NCBI RefSeq assembly: GCF_008630065.1
Contig: NZ_VWPL01000003.1
Span: forward strand, 62,001-126,000
Direction of reading: 5' to 3'
Source: Blastochloris sulfoviridis
GTDB taxonomy: Bacteria; Pseudomonadota; Alphaproteobacteria; Rhizobiales; Xanthobacteraceae
DNA length: 64,000 nucleotides
In this document: positions 7,885-16,510 of the stretch, piece by piece
Layout of the letters: every line of letters begins with the position of its first letter
Position numbering within the stretch: the first letter of the stretch is position 1
Program-made: the position numbers and the translations under genes
Notes under the pieces: generated by a model
Seen by the model: the letters and a program-made list of their open reading frames with translations, nothing else
Databases searched by the model: none
What the model was told of the DNA's origin: nothing

Positions 7885-8442
7885 TCACGGCACCATGACG
7901 CGGTTGCGCGAGCGGAACACCGGTCCCTCGCGCCCGGAAATGGTGATCACCACGTCCCACTGGCCGGCCTCCAGTGCTGCCACGCGGCTGGCGAATACCC
8001 CAGCTCCTTTTGCGTTCAGCTCCAGCGCCACATCGCCGCGCCGGTCGGCCGGCCGCTGCAGCTCGACATGCGCGCTGTGGCCGGCAACCGGCTGGCCGTC
8101 GCCGTCGCGGGCGGTGAGCCGCACCTCGGCGCCGCCCTCGGCGGTGCGGGCGACATCGACGCTCACCGCCCAGTGGCGGGCGGCCTGGGCGCGGGCGGCC
8201 TCGATCTCGTGATTGAACTCCTGGCCGGCGCGATAGGCGCTGTCGACCACCGTGCCGCTGAAGCTGGAGATCGCCAGCCACGCCATCGCCGCATTGACGC
8301 AGATGACCACGGCGAAGAAGCCGAGGAGCCAGATCAGCACCGCGCGGCCGGTCAGCGGCCGGCCTGTGCCCGGCCCGGACGCATGACGGGGCGACGCCGC
8401 AAGGGCGGATTTGGTCGGGGCAGACTTCGGGGGAAACGACAT
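7885..8442 (-). CDS. ccoH: cbb3 oxidase maturation protein CcoH/FixH
   Basis: The protein has 185 residues. A cytoplasmic N-terminus ending RPLTGRAVLIWLLGFF leads into one transmembrane helix (about residues 36-58). A periplasmic FixH domain follows, with VNAAMAWLAISSFSGTVVDSAY and YRAGQEFN, the typical FixH region. The ATG at 8442 is chosen over an upstream one because GGAGA lies about 9 bases before it. FixH acts with FixI and FixS in cbb3 oxidase assembly. In the usual fixGHIS order a fixG (iron-sulfur membrane protein) would precede it; here mutY does. Confidence 0.9.
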   Translation of the reverse strand: MSFPPKSAPTKSALAASPRHASGPGTGRPLTGRAVLIWLLGFFAVVICVNAAMAWLAISSFSGTVVDSAYRAGQEFNHEIEAARAQAARHWAVSVDVARTAEGGAEVRLTARDGDGQPVAGHSAHVELQRPADRRGDVALELNAKGAGVFASRVAALEAGQWDVVITISGREGPVFRSRNRVMVP

Positions 8443-8495
8443 GGATCGCAGTCTCCGGCAGGGGCTCGGCCGACGCCGGCACCCCAGGCACACTT

Positions 8496-8553
8496 AGGGC
8501 TCTCCCCGGACTTGGCTACTGGCGCGGAACCGGCCACGCCTGCCGGAGAGCCC
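8496..8553 (-). terminator. long hairpin between mutY and ccoH
   Basis: The arms GGGCTCTCC and GGAGAGCCC, about 40 bases apart, would fold into a stem on either strand. It lies 11 bp past the mutY stop and 54 bp before the ccoH start. It lacks a T-run, so it could be a terminator, a leader structure for ccoHIS, or both. Confidence 0.35.
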
Positions 8554-8563
8554 GACCGTCATC

Positions 8564-9694
8564 CTACCAGCTTCGCGCATCCTGGTTTGAGTCCCGCGCC
8601 GCGACCGCCAGCCGGGCTATCTTCATCATCACCGTCGGCAGGCCGGCGCCGTCGATGTCCTCGACCGGCTGCCACCAGCCACCCTCCGGCGGCGGGGTCG
8701 AGGCCGGCACGTCGGCGGCGAACACCAAAAGCTCCAGCTCGAAATGGGTGAAGCCGTGGCGCACCATGCCGGCGAGCCTGCGCCAGTCTGCCGCGAGCGG
8801 CACCTCGGCGAGCGCCCCCGCCGCATCGAACTCTGCCTGCCACGCCGTCCCCGGCACCTCGGCCATGCCGCCGAGCAGCCCCTTCTGCGGCCGGCGGCGC
8901 AGCAGCACCTCGGCGCCGCCGCGCACCAGCCAGAACGCCGCGCCCCGCCGCAGCGGCCGCGCCGCCTTGGCGGCTTTGCGCGGAAACGTCTCCTGGGTGC
9001 CGGCGGCCCGCGCCGCGCACGCCTCGCTCCATGGGCAGAGCGCGCAGGCCGGCTGCCGCGGCATGCAGATTGTGGCGCCGAGATCCATCAGCGCCTGCGC
9101 GAAGTCCCCGGCCCGCGCCAGAGGCACCAGACGTTCGGCCAGCGCCCGGATTTCCGGCTTCGCGGCTGGCAACGGTGTCTCCAGCGCGACGAGGCGGGCG
9201 ATCACCCGCTCGACATTGCCGTCCACCGCCGCCGCCGGCTGGTCGAAGGCGATGGCCGCGACCGCCGCGGCGGTGTAGGGGCCGATGCCGGGAAGCGTGC
9301 GCAAGCCCGCCTCGGTTTCCGGAAACCTGCCGCCGTGCTGCTGAACCACCGCGCGGGCGCAGGCGTGCAGGTTGCGGGCCCGCGCGTAGTAGCCGAGGCC
9401 CGCCCAGCGCCGCAGCACCTCCTCCACCGGCGCTGCCGCCAGCGCCTCGACAGTGGGGAAGGCTGCGAGGAACGCCGCGAAATACGGGCCGACCGCCTTC
9501 ACGGTGGTCTGCTGCAGCATGATCTCCGACAGCCACACCTTGTAGGGGTCGGCCGCGACGCCCGGCTCGGCCCGCCAGGGCAGGCGCCTTCGATGGCGGT
9601 CGTACCACACGAGCAGGTGTTCGGCCTCGGGCGCGGCGCGCTTCCCGCCGGGAGTCGGCGCTGGTAGGTTGGTGCTTGAATCCACGCGATTCAT
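8564..9694 (-). CDS. mutY: A/G-specific adenine DNA glycosylase MutY
   Basis: This 376-residue enzyme removes adenine mispaired with 8-oxoguanine. Visible features are WLSEIMLQQT (the catalytic Glu region), the helix-hairpin-helix LPGIGPYTAAAV, and VDGNVERV with the catalytic Asp. The 4Fe-4S ligands are spaced C-x6-C-x2-C-x5-C (CMPRQPACALCPWSEAC). The C-terminal Nudix-like 8-oxoG recognition domain includes GFTHFELEL. The ATG at 9694 lies only 18 bp from the divergent DUF721 gene. The family core starts near EAEHLLVWYDRH, so a later GTG/TTG start cannot be excluded. Confidence 0.95.
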   Translation of the reverse strand: MNRVDSSTNLPAPTPGGKRAAPEAEHLLVWYDRHRRRLPWRAEPGVAADPYKVWLSEIMLQQTTVKAVGPYFAAFLAAFPTVEALAAAPVEEVLRRWAGLGYYARARNLHACARAVVQQHGGRFPETEAGLRTLPGIGPYTAAAVAAIAFDQPAAAVDGNVERVIARLVALETPLPAAKPEIRALAERLVPLARAGDFAQALMDLGATICMPRQPACALCPWSEACAARAAGTQETFPRKAAKAARPLRRGAAFWLVRGGAEVLLRRRPQKGLLGGMAEVPGTAWQAEFDAAGALAEVPLAADWRRLAGMVRHGFTHFELELLVFAADVPASTPPPEGGWWQPVEDIDGAGLPTVMMKIARLAVAARDSNQDARSW

Positions 9695-9712
9695 ATTAGG
9701 CGCAGCCAGCCG

Positions 9713-10192
9713 ATGTCCAAACGCCCGCGGGTGCGACCGCTTGCCGACCTGATCGCCGGCTCGCTCGGCGAGGCGGCCCGCGCCCATGGGTTTGCCGCCG
9801 TCGAGCTTCTGACCCACTGGCCCGAGATCGTCGGCGAGGAGATGGCGGCGGCGAGCGAGCCGGTGCGGCTGATGTGGCCGCCCAAGGACGACCCCAACAA
9901 TCGCGGCGCCACGCTGGTGGTGCGGGTGGAAGGCACGCACGCGCTCGACCTGCAGTTCGCCGCCCCGCAGGTGATCGAGCGCATCAACCGCACCTTCGGC
10001 TGGGCCTGCGTCGGCCGGCTGTCGCTGCGCCAGGGGCCGGTGACGCCGAAGGCCGTCCCGCCGCCGCCACCGCCCGAGCCCGACCCCGACCTCGTGGCGC
10101 GGGAGCGCGCGCAGCTCGACGCCATCGCCGACGACGGGCTGAAGGAGAGCCTGGCGCGGCTCGGCGCCTTCGTGCACGGCCGCAAGCGGTGA
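9713..10192 (+). CDS. DUF721 (DciA-like) protein
   Basis: This 159-residue protein has a DUF721 domain in its first 110 residues: PLADLIAGSLGEAARAHG, then ELLTHWPEIVGEEMA, then LVVRVEGTHALDLQF. A proline/acidic linker and a short helical end follow. DUF721 includes DciA, the ancestral bacterial helicase operator, but alphaproteobacterial members next to mutY are not all proven to load DnaB. The gene starts the mutY-divergent block DUF721, dsbA-like and smc on the plus strand, a conserved order in Rhizobiales. Confidence 0.85.
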   Translation: MSKRPRVRPLADLIAGSLGEAARAHGFAAVELLTHWPEIVGEEMAAASEPVRLMWPPKDDPNNRGATLVVRVEGTHALDLQFAAPQVIERINRTFGWACVGRLSLRQGPVTPKAVPPPPPPEPDPDLVARERAQLDAIADDGLKESLARLGAFVHGRKR

Positions 10193-10288
10193 GGGCAAGC
10201 TGACGAAGGCGTGAACACCGGCCGCCGCAACCTTGCCACGGTCGGCCGATCACGCTACCCGACACGCCGGATCGGACGGAGAGACAGG

Positions 10289-10945
10289 ATGACCCCGACG
10301 CGCAGAACCGTGCTGGCCGCCGGCCTTGCCGCCTTGGCCCCGCTGGCCCTGGCCCCGCTCGCGGGCGCCCCGTTCTCGGGCCCGGCCGGCGCCGAGAGCT
10401 TCGACGCCGCCGAGCTGCTGGTGCCCGGCCCGCTGCCCGAGAAGGTGCTGGGCAAGGCCAATGCGCCGGTGACGATGATCGAGTATTCCTCGCTCACCTG
10501 CTCGCATTGCGCGCATTTCCACGCCGACGTCTATCCCAAGCTCAAGTCGGACTATATCGACACCGGCAAAGTGCGGCTGATCCTGCGGGAATTTCCGCTC
10601 GATCCGGTGTCCGCCGCCGGCTACATGCTGGCGCGCTGCGCCGGTGACGACAAATATTTCCCGCTGATCGAAGCGCTGTTCGCCACCCAGAAGGGCTGGG
10701 CCTTCACCAAGACCCCGTACAATTCGCTGCTGCAGTTTGCCAAGCAGGCCGGTTTCTCACAGGAAAGTTTCGAAACCTGCTTGAAGAATCAGCAGGTCTT
10801 GTCAGGAATGGAAGCTGTCCGCAAACGCGGCTCGGAGAAATTCGGGATCAACTCGACCCCGACCTTCTTCATCAATGGCGAAAAGCACGTCGGAGCCATG
10901 TCCTTCGAGGAGCTCGCCAAGATCCTCGACCCGCTCGTCCGCTGA
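10289..10945 (+). CDS. periplasmic DsbA-family thiol oxidoreductase
   Basis: The product has 218 residues. A twin-Arg-like start (MTPTRRTVLAAGLAALAPLA) and a long Ala-rich signal peptide lead to a DsbA/DSBA-like thioredoxin fold. The active site CSHC lies in EYSSLTCSHCAHFHADVYP, and the cis-Pro loop is STPTFFING. The start at 10289 follows GGAGAGACAGG. This group (DsbA-like, COG1651) oxidises exported proteins. It lies between DUF721 and smc, as in many Rhizobiales. Confidence 0.9.
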   Translation: MTPTRRTVLAAGLAALAPLALAPLAGAPFSGPAGAESFDAAELLVPGPLPEKVLGKANAPVTMIEYSSLTCSHCAHFHADVYPKLKSDYIDTGKVRLILREFPLDPVSAAGYMLARCAGDDKYFPLIEALFATQKGWAFTKTPYNSLLQFAKQAGFSQESFETCLKNQQVLSGMEAVRKRGSEKFGINSTPTFFINGEKHVGAMSFEELAKILDPLVR

Positions 10946-11007
10946 CGTCTGGCTGAATCGAGGGCTGGCGCGGTCCGGGCGTGGCGGCCCGCGGCCGGAG
11001 GCTGTGC

Positions 11008-14000
11008 ATGAAATTCACGCGGTTGCGGCTGATCGGCTTCAAGACGTTCGTCGAGCCGACCGACGTGCCGATCGAGCCGGGGCTGACCGGGGTGGTCGGC
11101 CCCAATGGCTGCGGCAAGTCCAATCTCGTCGAGGCGCTGCGCTGGGTGATGGGCGAATCGTCCCACAAGGCGATGCGCGCCAACGACATGGACGCCGTCA
11201 TCTTCTCCGGCACCAATTCGCGGCCGGCGCGCAACGCCGCCGAGGTGATGCTGTCGGTCGACAATTCCTCGCGCACCGCGCCCGCCGCCTTCAACGAGCA
11301 CGAGACCATCGAGGTGTCGCGCCGCATCGAGCGCGACGCCGGCTCCGCCTACCGCATCAATGGCCGCGAGGCGCGCGCCCGCGACGTCACGCTGCTGTTC
11401 GCCGACGCCTCCTCCGGCTCGCGCTCGCCCGCTCTGGTCCGCCAGGGCCAGATCGCCGAGATCATCAGCGCCAAGCCGTCGGCGCGCCGCCGCATCCTGG
11501 AGGAGGCCGCCGGCGTCGCCGGCCTGCACGCCCGCCGCCACGAGGCGGAGATCCGCCTCAAGGGTGCCGAGACCAACCTGCTGCGGCTCGACGACGTCAT
11601 CGGCCAGATCGGCGGCCAGATCGACGCGCTCAAGCGCCAGGCCCGCCAGTCGGTGCGCTACCGGTCGCTGTCGGCCGAGATCCGCAAGGCGGAGGCGGGC
11701 CTGCTCCATTTGCGCTGGAGCGAGGCGACCAAGCTGCTCGCCACGGCCGAGGCGGCATTGCGCGAGGGCGAGCGGGCGGTGGCCGAGAGGACCCGCCTGC
11801 AGGCCGAGGCCGCGCGCGACCAGGCGATCGCCGCCCACGCGCTGCCGCCGCTGCGCGATGCCGAGGCCAAGGCCGGCGCGGCGCTGGCCCGCCTGTCGGC
11901 CGCCCGCGACGCGCTGGAGCGCGAGGAGCAGCGCGCCGGCCAGCGCCAAGGCGAGCTCGACCGCCAGCTTGCCCAGCTTGCCCACGATATTGCCCGCGAG
12001 AAGACGCTCGCCACCGACGCGCACGCCGTGCTGGCGCGGCTCGACGCCGAGGAGGCCGAGGTTGCCGCCGAGCGCGTCCGCTTTGAGGAGGCCGCCGCCT
12101 CCGCCGGCCCGCGGCTTGCCGCCGCCGGGAGCGCGCTGGCCGAGAGCGAAAAGGGCTTCGCCGAGGCCACCGCGGCGGCCGCCGACCTCGCCGCGCAACG
12201 CGCCCAGGCCCAGCGCGCGGTGAAGGAGCACCGCGAGCGCCTGAGCCGCCTCGACAGCCAGATCGCCGGCGTCGAGGCCGACCTCGCCCGGCTGGCGGAC
12301 GCCGGCGTCGACGACGATTTGGAGGCGCGCCGCGAGGCGACGCTGGAGGCCCAGGACACCCTCGCCTATGCCGAGGAGCGGGCCATCGAGGCCGAGGCCG
12401 CGCACGAGGCCGCCCGCGAGGCGATCGAGGCCGCCCGGAAGCCGCAGCGCGACGCCGAGACCAAGGCGCAGCGGCTCGACGCCGAGGTGCGCACGCTGAC
12501 CAAGCTCTTGGCGCCCTCCACCGGCGATCTGTGGCCGCCGGTGCTCGACCAGCTCGCCGTGGCCAAGGGGTACGAGACCGCGCTCGGCGCCGCTTTGGGC
12601 GACGACCTCGAAGTCTCCGCCGAGCCCAGCGCCCCGGTGCATTGGGGCGGCGCCGCGCTCGACCCCGCCGACCCGGCGCTGCCCGAGGGCACCGAGCCGC
12701 TCGGCCGCTTCGTGCAGGGGCCCGAGGCGCTGGCCCGGCGCCTTGCCCAGATCGGCGTGGCCGCCCGCGCCGACGGCCCGGCACTGCGCGACAGGCTAAA
12801 GCCCGGCCAGCGGCTGGTGTCCCAGGAAGGCGATCTGTGGCGCTGGGACGGCTTCGTCGCCGCCGCCCACGCGCCGACCGCCGCGGCCCGGCGGCTGGCC
12901 GAGAAGAACCGGCTCGGCGACCTCACCGAGACGCTGGACGAGGCGCGGCGCGAGGCCGCCCGCCTGAAGAGCGTGCTGGACGAAGCCGAGACCCGGCTGC
13001 GCGCCGCCGCGAGCGCCGAGACCGCGGCGCGCGAGGGCGTGCGCACCGCCCGCCGCCAGCTCGACGCCGCCCGCGAGGCGCTCACCGCCGCCGAGCGGCG
13101 CACCGCCGAGCGCGCCCAGCGCCTGTCCGCCCTCGCCGAGGCCAAGGCGCGCCTTGGCGACAGCCGCGAAGAAGCGGCCGCCAGCCTCGCCGAGGCCGAG
13201 GCGGCGGAAGCCGGCCTCGCCGCCGCCCCCGAGCTCGACCGCGCGCTGGACGAGGCCAAGACCCGGCTTGCGGTAGACCGCGCCCAGCTCGCCGAGATCC
13301 GCGCCGAGGTGCAGACCATCGAGCGCGAGCGCGACGCCGCCGCCCGCCGCCTCAAGGCGATCGCCGAGGAGCGGCGCCAGTGGATCGACCGCTCGGCCGG
13401 CGCCGGCGCCCGCATCGCCGACATCGAGGCGCGGCGCGACGAGACCGCCGCCGAGCGCGCCGAGTTCGACGACCTGCCGGCGCGCTTCGCCGAGCAGCGC
13501 CGGGCGCTGATGAGCGAGATCGCCACCGCCGAGGCGGCCCGGCGCGAGGCCGCCGACCGGCTGGCCGAGGCCGAGGCCGCGCTCGCCGACGCCGACAAGC
13601 GCGCCCGCACCGCCCTCATCGACATGAGCGCCGCGCGCGAGGACGCGGTGCGCACCCAGGAGCGCCTGGCCCAGGGCCGCGAGCGGCTGGAGACGGCGAT
13701 TCGCGAGATCGCCGAGACGCTCGACTGCGCGCCCGAGGAGGCCTTGCGGCACGCCGACTTCAAGCCCGGCAAGCCGCTGCCCGACCCCGAGCTGCTGGAG
13801 ATCGAGCTTGAGCGCGCCCGGCGCGACCGCGAGCGGCTGGGCGCGGTCAATCTGCGCGCCGACGAGGAACTGACCGAGGTCCAGACCCAGCACGACGGGC
13901 TGGTGAGCGAGCGCGACGACCTGATCGAGGCGATTCGCCGCCTGCGCACCGGCATCGCCAATCTCAACCGCGAGGCGCGCGAGCGGCTGGCCACCTCGTT

Positions 14001-14463
14001 CGCCACGGTCGACGGCCATTTCCGCACGCTGTTCGAGAAGCTGTTCGGCGGCGGCGTGGCGGAACTGCAGCTCACTGATTCGGACGACCCGCTGGAGGCG
14101 GGCCTGGAGATTCTCGCCAAGCCGCCGGGCAAGAAGCCGCAATCGCTGTCGCTGCTGTCGGGCGGCGAGCAGGCGCTCACCGCCATGGCGCTGATCTTCG
14201 CGGTGTTCCTCACCAACCCCGCGCCGATCTGCGTGCTGGACGAGGTCGACGCCCCGCTCGACGACCACAATGTCGACCGCTTCTGCAACCTCTTGGAGGA
14301 GATGGCCGGCTCGACCGACACGCGATTCCTGGTGATCACCCACAACCCGATCACCATGGCGCGGATGAACCGGCTCTACGGCGTCACCATGGCCGAGCGC
14401 GGCGTCTCGCAGCTCGTCGCGGTCGACCTGGAAGAGGCGCAGAGCTATTTGGACGTGGCGTGA
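11008..14463 (+). CDS. smc: chromosome segregation protein SMC
   Basis: The gene encodes an ATPase of 1151 residues. The N-terminal head has Walker A GPNGCGKSN (about residues 32-40) after MKFTRLRLIGFKTFVEPT. Two long Ala/Glu/Arg-rich coiled coils flank a hinge around residues 500-620. The C-terminal head has the signature LSGGEQALTA and Walker B ICVLDEVDAPLDDHN. SMC forms condensin complexes with ScpA and ScpB to organise and segregate the chromosome. The ATG at 11008 matches the family start exactly. The coding sequence is extremely rich in GCC/GAG codons, which leaves long random open frames on other strands. Confidence 0.97.
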   Translation: MKFTRLRLIGFKTFVEPTDVPIEPGLTGVVGPNGCGKSNLVEALRWVMGESSHKAMRANDMDAVIFSGTNSRPARNAAEVMLSVDNSSRTAPAAFNEHETIEVSRRIERDAGSAYRINGREARARDVTLLFADASSGSRSPALVRQGQIAEIISAKPSARRRILEEAAGVAGLHARRHEAEIRLKGAETNLLRLDDVIGQIGGQIDALKRQARQSVRYRSLSAEIRKAEAGLLHLRWSEATKLLATAEAALREGERAVAERTRLQAEAARDQAIAAHALPPLRDAEAKAGAALARLSAARDALEREEQRAGQRQGELDRQLAQLAHDIAREKTLATDAHAVLARLDAEEAEVAAERVRFEEAAASAGPRLAAAGSALAESEKGFAEATAAAADLAAQRAQAQRAVKEHRERLSRLDSQIAGVEADLARLADAGVDDDLEARREATLEAQDTLAYAEERAIEAEAAHEAAREAIEAARKPQRDAETKAQRLDAEVRTLTKLLAPSTGDLWPPVLDQLAVAKGYETALGAALGDDLEVSAEPSAPVHWGGAALDPADPALPEGTEPLGRFVQGPEALARRLAQIGVAARADGPALRDRLKPGQRLVSQEGDLWRWDGFVAAAHAPTAAARRLAEKNRLGDLTETLDEARREAARLKSVLDEAETRLRAAASAETAAREGVRTARRQLDAAREALTAAERRTAERAQRLSALAEAKARLGDSREEAAASLAEAEAAEAGLAAAPELDRALDEAKTRLAVDRAQLAEIRAEVQTIERERDAAARRLKAIAEERRQWIDRSAGAGARIADIEARRDETAAERAEFDDLPARFAEQRRALMSEIATAEAARREAADRLAEAEAALADADKRARTALIDMSAAREDAVRTQERLAQGRERLETAIREIAETLDCAPEEALRHADFKPGKPLPDPELLEIELERARRDRERLGAVNLRADEELTEVQTQHDGLVSERDDLIEAIRRLRTGIANLNREARERLATSFATVDGHFRTLFEKLFGGGVAELQLTDSDDPLEAGLEILAKPPGKKPQSLSLLSGGEQALTAMALIFAVFLTNPAPICVLDEVDAPLDDHNVDRFCNLLEEMAGSTDTRFLVITHNPITMARMNRLYGVTMAERGVSQLVAVDLEEAQSYLDVA

Positions 14464-14616
14464 GCGGACGCTGTTACCGCCATTTCCAGCGCTTCGGCCG
14501 AGTCGTCCACAGTCTTCTCGCGTGGCGCGGAAAAACCTGCCGCGCGATGCCGGTACAATTCTGTGCCGCGCTTGTTCCGACTTTCGTTTCAACCACTTCT
14601 TCTGTTGGCTCGTTTC

Positions 14617-14645
14617 TTGACACGGTTCCGGCCCGTCACTATGGT
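14617..14645 (+). promoter_or_regulatory. sigma-70-type promoter of the F0 ATP synthase operon
   Basis: A perfect -35 TTGACA (14617-14622), a 17-bp spacer and a -10 TATGGT (14640-14645) stand about 250 bp before atpI. Transcription would give a leader of about 250 bases that contains the three-hairpin mosaic element at 14753-14870. Nothing else in 14464-14902 looks like a gene. Confidence 0.75.
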
Positions 14646-14752
14646 CCGCGCCGACTTTCAGGGGTGGAGCCCGCCGTTTTCGGCGCGGCAAAGGTCGTGT
14701 GTTCCGGGCGCAGGAGCTGGCGGCCGGAGCATGTCTCAAGCCCATCCGTCAT

Positions 14753-14870
14753 GCGGAATCCGGCCTCCTGGGCCGGAGTTTCGTATTCCGGTCGCCGAAA
14801 ATCCCGTTCCGAACAAGGATTTTCGGCGAATGCGTTTCCGGCGGCCGCGAAGCGGCCTAGCGGAAACCGT
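14753..14870. repeat. three-hairpin mosaic element in the atp leader
   Basis: Three consecutive hairpins are visible: TCCGGCC/GGCCGGA (14759-14777), TCGCCGAAAATCC/GGATTTTCGGCGA (14792-14829) and GTTTCCG/CGGAAAC around a GC hairpin (14834-14867). The same order recurs after atpE (16333-16453) and, inverted, after nadA (54663-54792). Confidence 0.75.
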
Positions 14871-14902
14871 GGCAGATGTCGGGTCGGGAGCGGTGCCAGG
14901 CT

Positions 14903-15277
14903 ATGAGCAATGGCGGCACGGGCGACGGACACGATGGCGCCGGGAAGCGGCCGAGCGAGGCCGAGCTCGCGGCGCGCCTCGAACGGCTGGGCCGGAAGAT
15001 CGACTTGCTGCAGGGCAAGGAGAAGTCCGGGCAGGCCGCTGGGGATCAGGGTTCTGAATCGGCCGGCGGGTACGCCCAGGCGGCACGCCTGTCGAGTGAG
15101 TTCGTCGGCGGCGTGCTGGTCGGCGGCGGCATCGGGTGGCTTCTCGATCGTTTCCTCGGAATTTCGCCGTGGGGGATGATCGTCTTCGTATTGCTCGGGT
15201 TCGCAGCCGCGGTGCTCAATGTGATGCGCGCGGCGGCAAAGGCGGGCGAATCTGGTCCGGGCGCGCCGGACCGTTAG
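14903..15277 (+). CDS. atpI: ATP synthase assembly protein AtpI
   Basis: The product has 124 residues. A hydrophilic N-terminal half with a short coiled coil (AARLERLGRKIDLLQ) precedes two transmembrane helices, SSEFVGGVLVGGGIGWLLD and the segment around WGMIVFVLLGFAAAVLNV. This is the AtpI layout of alphaproteobacterial F0 operons, where it helps c-ring assembly. I take the ATG at 14903; a longer start at 14876 is open but less typical. It is the first gene of atpI-B-E-F'-F. Confidence 0.88.
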   Translation: MSNGGTGDGHDGAGKRPSEAELAARLERLGRKIDLLQGKEKSGQAAGDQGSESAGGYAQAARLSSEFVGGVLVGGGIGWLLDRFLGISPWGMIVFVLLGFAAAVLNVMRAAAKAGESGPGAPDR

Positions 15278-15322
15278 TGTGGACCGGGCGGCAATGCCCG
15301 CAATGAGGAGCCGGGGCGGGCG

Positions 15323-16072
15323 ATGGCCGATCCGATCCACCAGTTCGAGATCAAAACTCTCGTTCCCCTCGCCAATATCGGCCCTGCCGATATCAGCATC
15401 ACCAACTCAGCGGCCTTCATGATCGCCACCACGGTGATCATCATCGGCTTCCTGCTGCTGTCGACGACGTCGCGCGCGATGGTGCCGGGGCGGCTGCAGT
15501 CGGTGGCCGAGATGAGCTACGAATTCGTCGCGAACACCATACAATCGACCGCGGGCCGGGAAGGCATGCGCTTCTTCCCGCTGGTGTTCTCGCTGTTCAC
15601 CTTCATCCTCGTCGCCAACCTCATCGGCATGATTCCCGGTGCCTTCACGGTGACGAGCCACATCATCATCACCGTGGCGCTGGCGCTCCTGGTGTTCGCC
15701 ACCGTGGTGATCTACGGCTTCTGGAAGAACGGCTTCAAGTTCTTCAAGCTGTTCGTGCCGAGCGGCGTGCCGATCTACATCCTGCCCTTGATCGTGATGA
15801 TCGAGGTGATGTCGTTCCTGTCGCGCCCGGTCTCCCACAGCGTCCGTCTGTTCGCCAACATGCTGGCCGGCCACATCACCTTGAAGGTGTTCGCCAGCTT
15901 CATCGTCATGCTCAGCGGTTTCGGCTTCGCCGGCTGGCTCGGCGCCGCGCTGCCGCTGGCGCTGGTGGTGGCGCTGACCGCGCTGGAATTCCTGGTGGCC
16001 TTCCTCCAGGCCTACGTCTTCACCATCCTCACCTGCATCTATCTCAACGATGCGATCCACCCGGGCCACTGA
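15323..16072 (+). CDS. atpB: ATP synthase F0 subunit a
   Basis: The gene encodes 249 residues with five to six transmembrane helices. The essential arginine of the proton half-channels lies in [14 protein letters not shown] (about residue 172), followed by the conserved last helix with [17 protein letters not shown]. It forms the stator channel against the c-ring in the inner membrane. It lies 45 bp after atpI and 34 bp before atpE. The F1 genes are not in the window, as expected for alphaproteobacteria, which keep F1 in a separate operon. Confidence 0.97.
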   Translation: MADPIHQFEIKTLVPLANIGPADISITNSAAFMIATTVIIIGFLLLSTTSRAMVPGRLQSVAEMSYEFVANTIQSTAGREGMRFFPLVFSLFTFILVANLIGMIPGAFTVTSHIIITVALALLVFATVVIYGFWKNGFKFFKLFVPSGVPIYILPLIVMIEVMSFLSRPVSHSVRLFANMLAGHITLKVFASFIVMLSGFGFAGWLGAALPLALVVALTALEFLVAFLQAYVFTILTCIYLNDAIHPGH

Positions 16073-16106
16073 CGGCGCCGGTTCAACCTCAAGAAGGAGC
16101 TGCGTT

Positions 16107-16334
16107 ATGGACCCGATCGCCGCGAAGTACATCGGCGCTGGTATCGCTTGCATCGGCATGGGTGGCGCCGGCGTCGGCGTCGGCACCATCTTCGGTCAGT
16201 ATCTCGCCGCCGCGCTGCGCAATCCGTCGGCCGCGCAGGGCCAGTTCGGCAACCTGATTTTCGGCTTCGCCGTGACCGAAGCGCTCGGCATCTTCTCGCT
16301 GCTGATCGCGCTGCTGCTGCTGTTCGCCCTCTGA
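16107..16334 (+). CDS. atpE: ATP synthase F0 subunit c
   Basis: The 75-residue proteolipid has two transmembrane helices joined by the polar loop RNPSAAQGQ. The proton-carrying glutamate lies in [13 protein letters not shown] (about residue 58), and the start [17 protein letters not shown] is typical. The ATG at 16107 is preceded by AAGAAGGAG. Subunit c is needed in many more copies than a or b. Its stop codon is followed at once by a three-hairpin repeat element, which might stabilise this part of the mRNA (inference). Confidence 0.97.
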   Translation: MDPIAAKYIGAGIACIGMGGAGVGVGTIFGQYLAAALRNPSAAQGQFGNLIFGFAVTEALGIFSLLIALLLLFAL

Positions 16335-16453
16335 TACGGCCTCCGGCCGATCCGGCCGGAGCACCGTGGTCCGATCGCCGAAGATCCCGCATCCGCTGCG
16401 GATTTTCGGCAAGGCCGTTTCCGGCATCCCGGCGGGATCGACCGGAAACCCTA
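16333..16453. repeat. three-hairpin mosaic element directly after atpE
   Basis: The element starts within the atpE stop codon (TGATACGGCCTCCGGCC). It continues with CTCCGGCC/CCGGCCGGAG, then TCGCCGAAGATCC...GGATTTTCGGC, then GTTTCCGG...CCGGAAAC. It is the same arrangement as in the atp leader. Confidence 0.75.
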
Positions 16454-16510
16454 TGGAGAACCAGCACGTCGCGACGCTTTCGCGTGACGCCGTGATCGGG
16501 GAGTCGGCCG

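Noticed and set aside
11360-14745. Several long frames on both strands overlapping smc
   Set aside because: They are GC-bias shadows; only the plus frame with Walker and signature motifs is real.
14876-14903. Earlier start for atpI at 14876
   Set aside because: The added residues are encoded next to the repeat element and lack family similarity; 14903 is preferred, though not proven.
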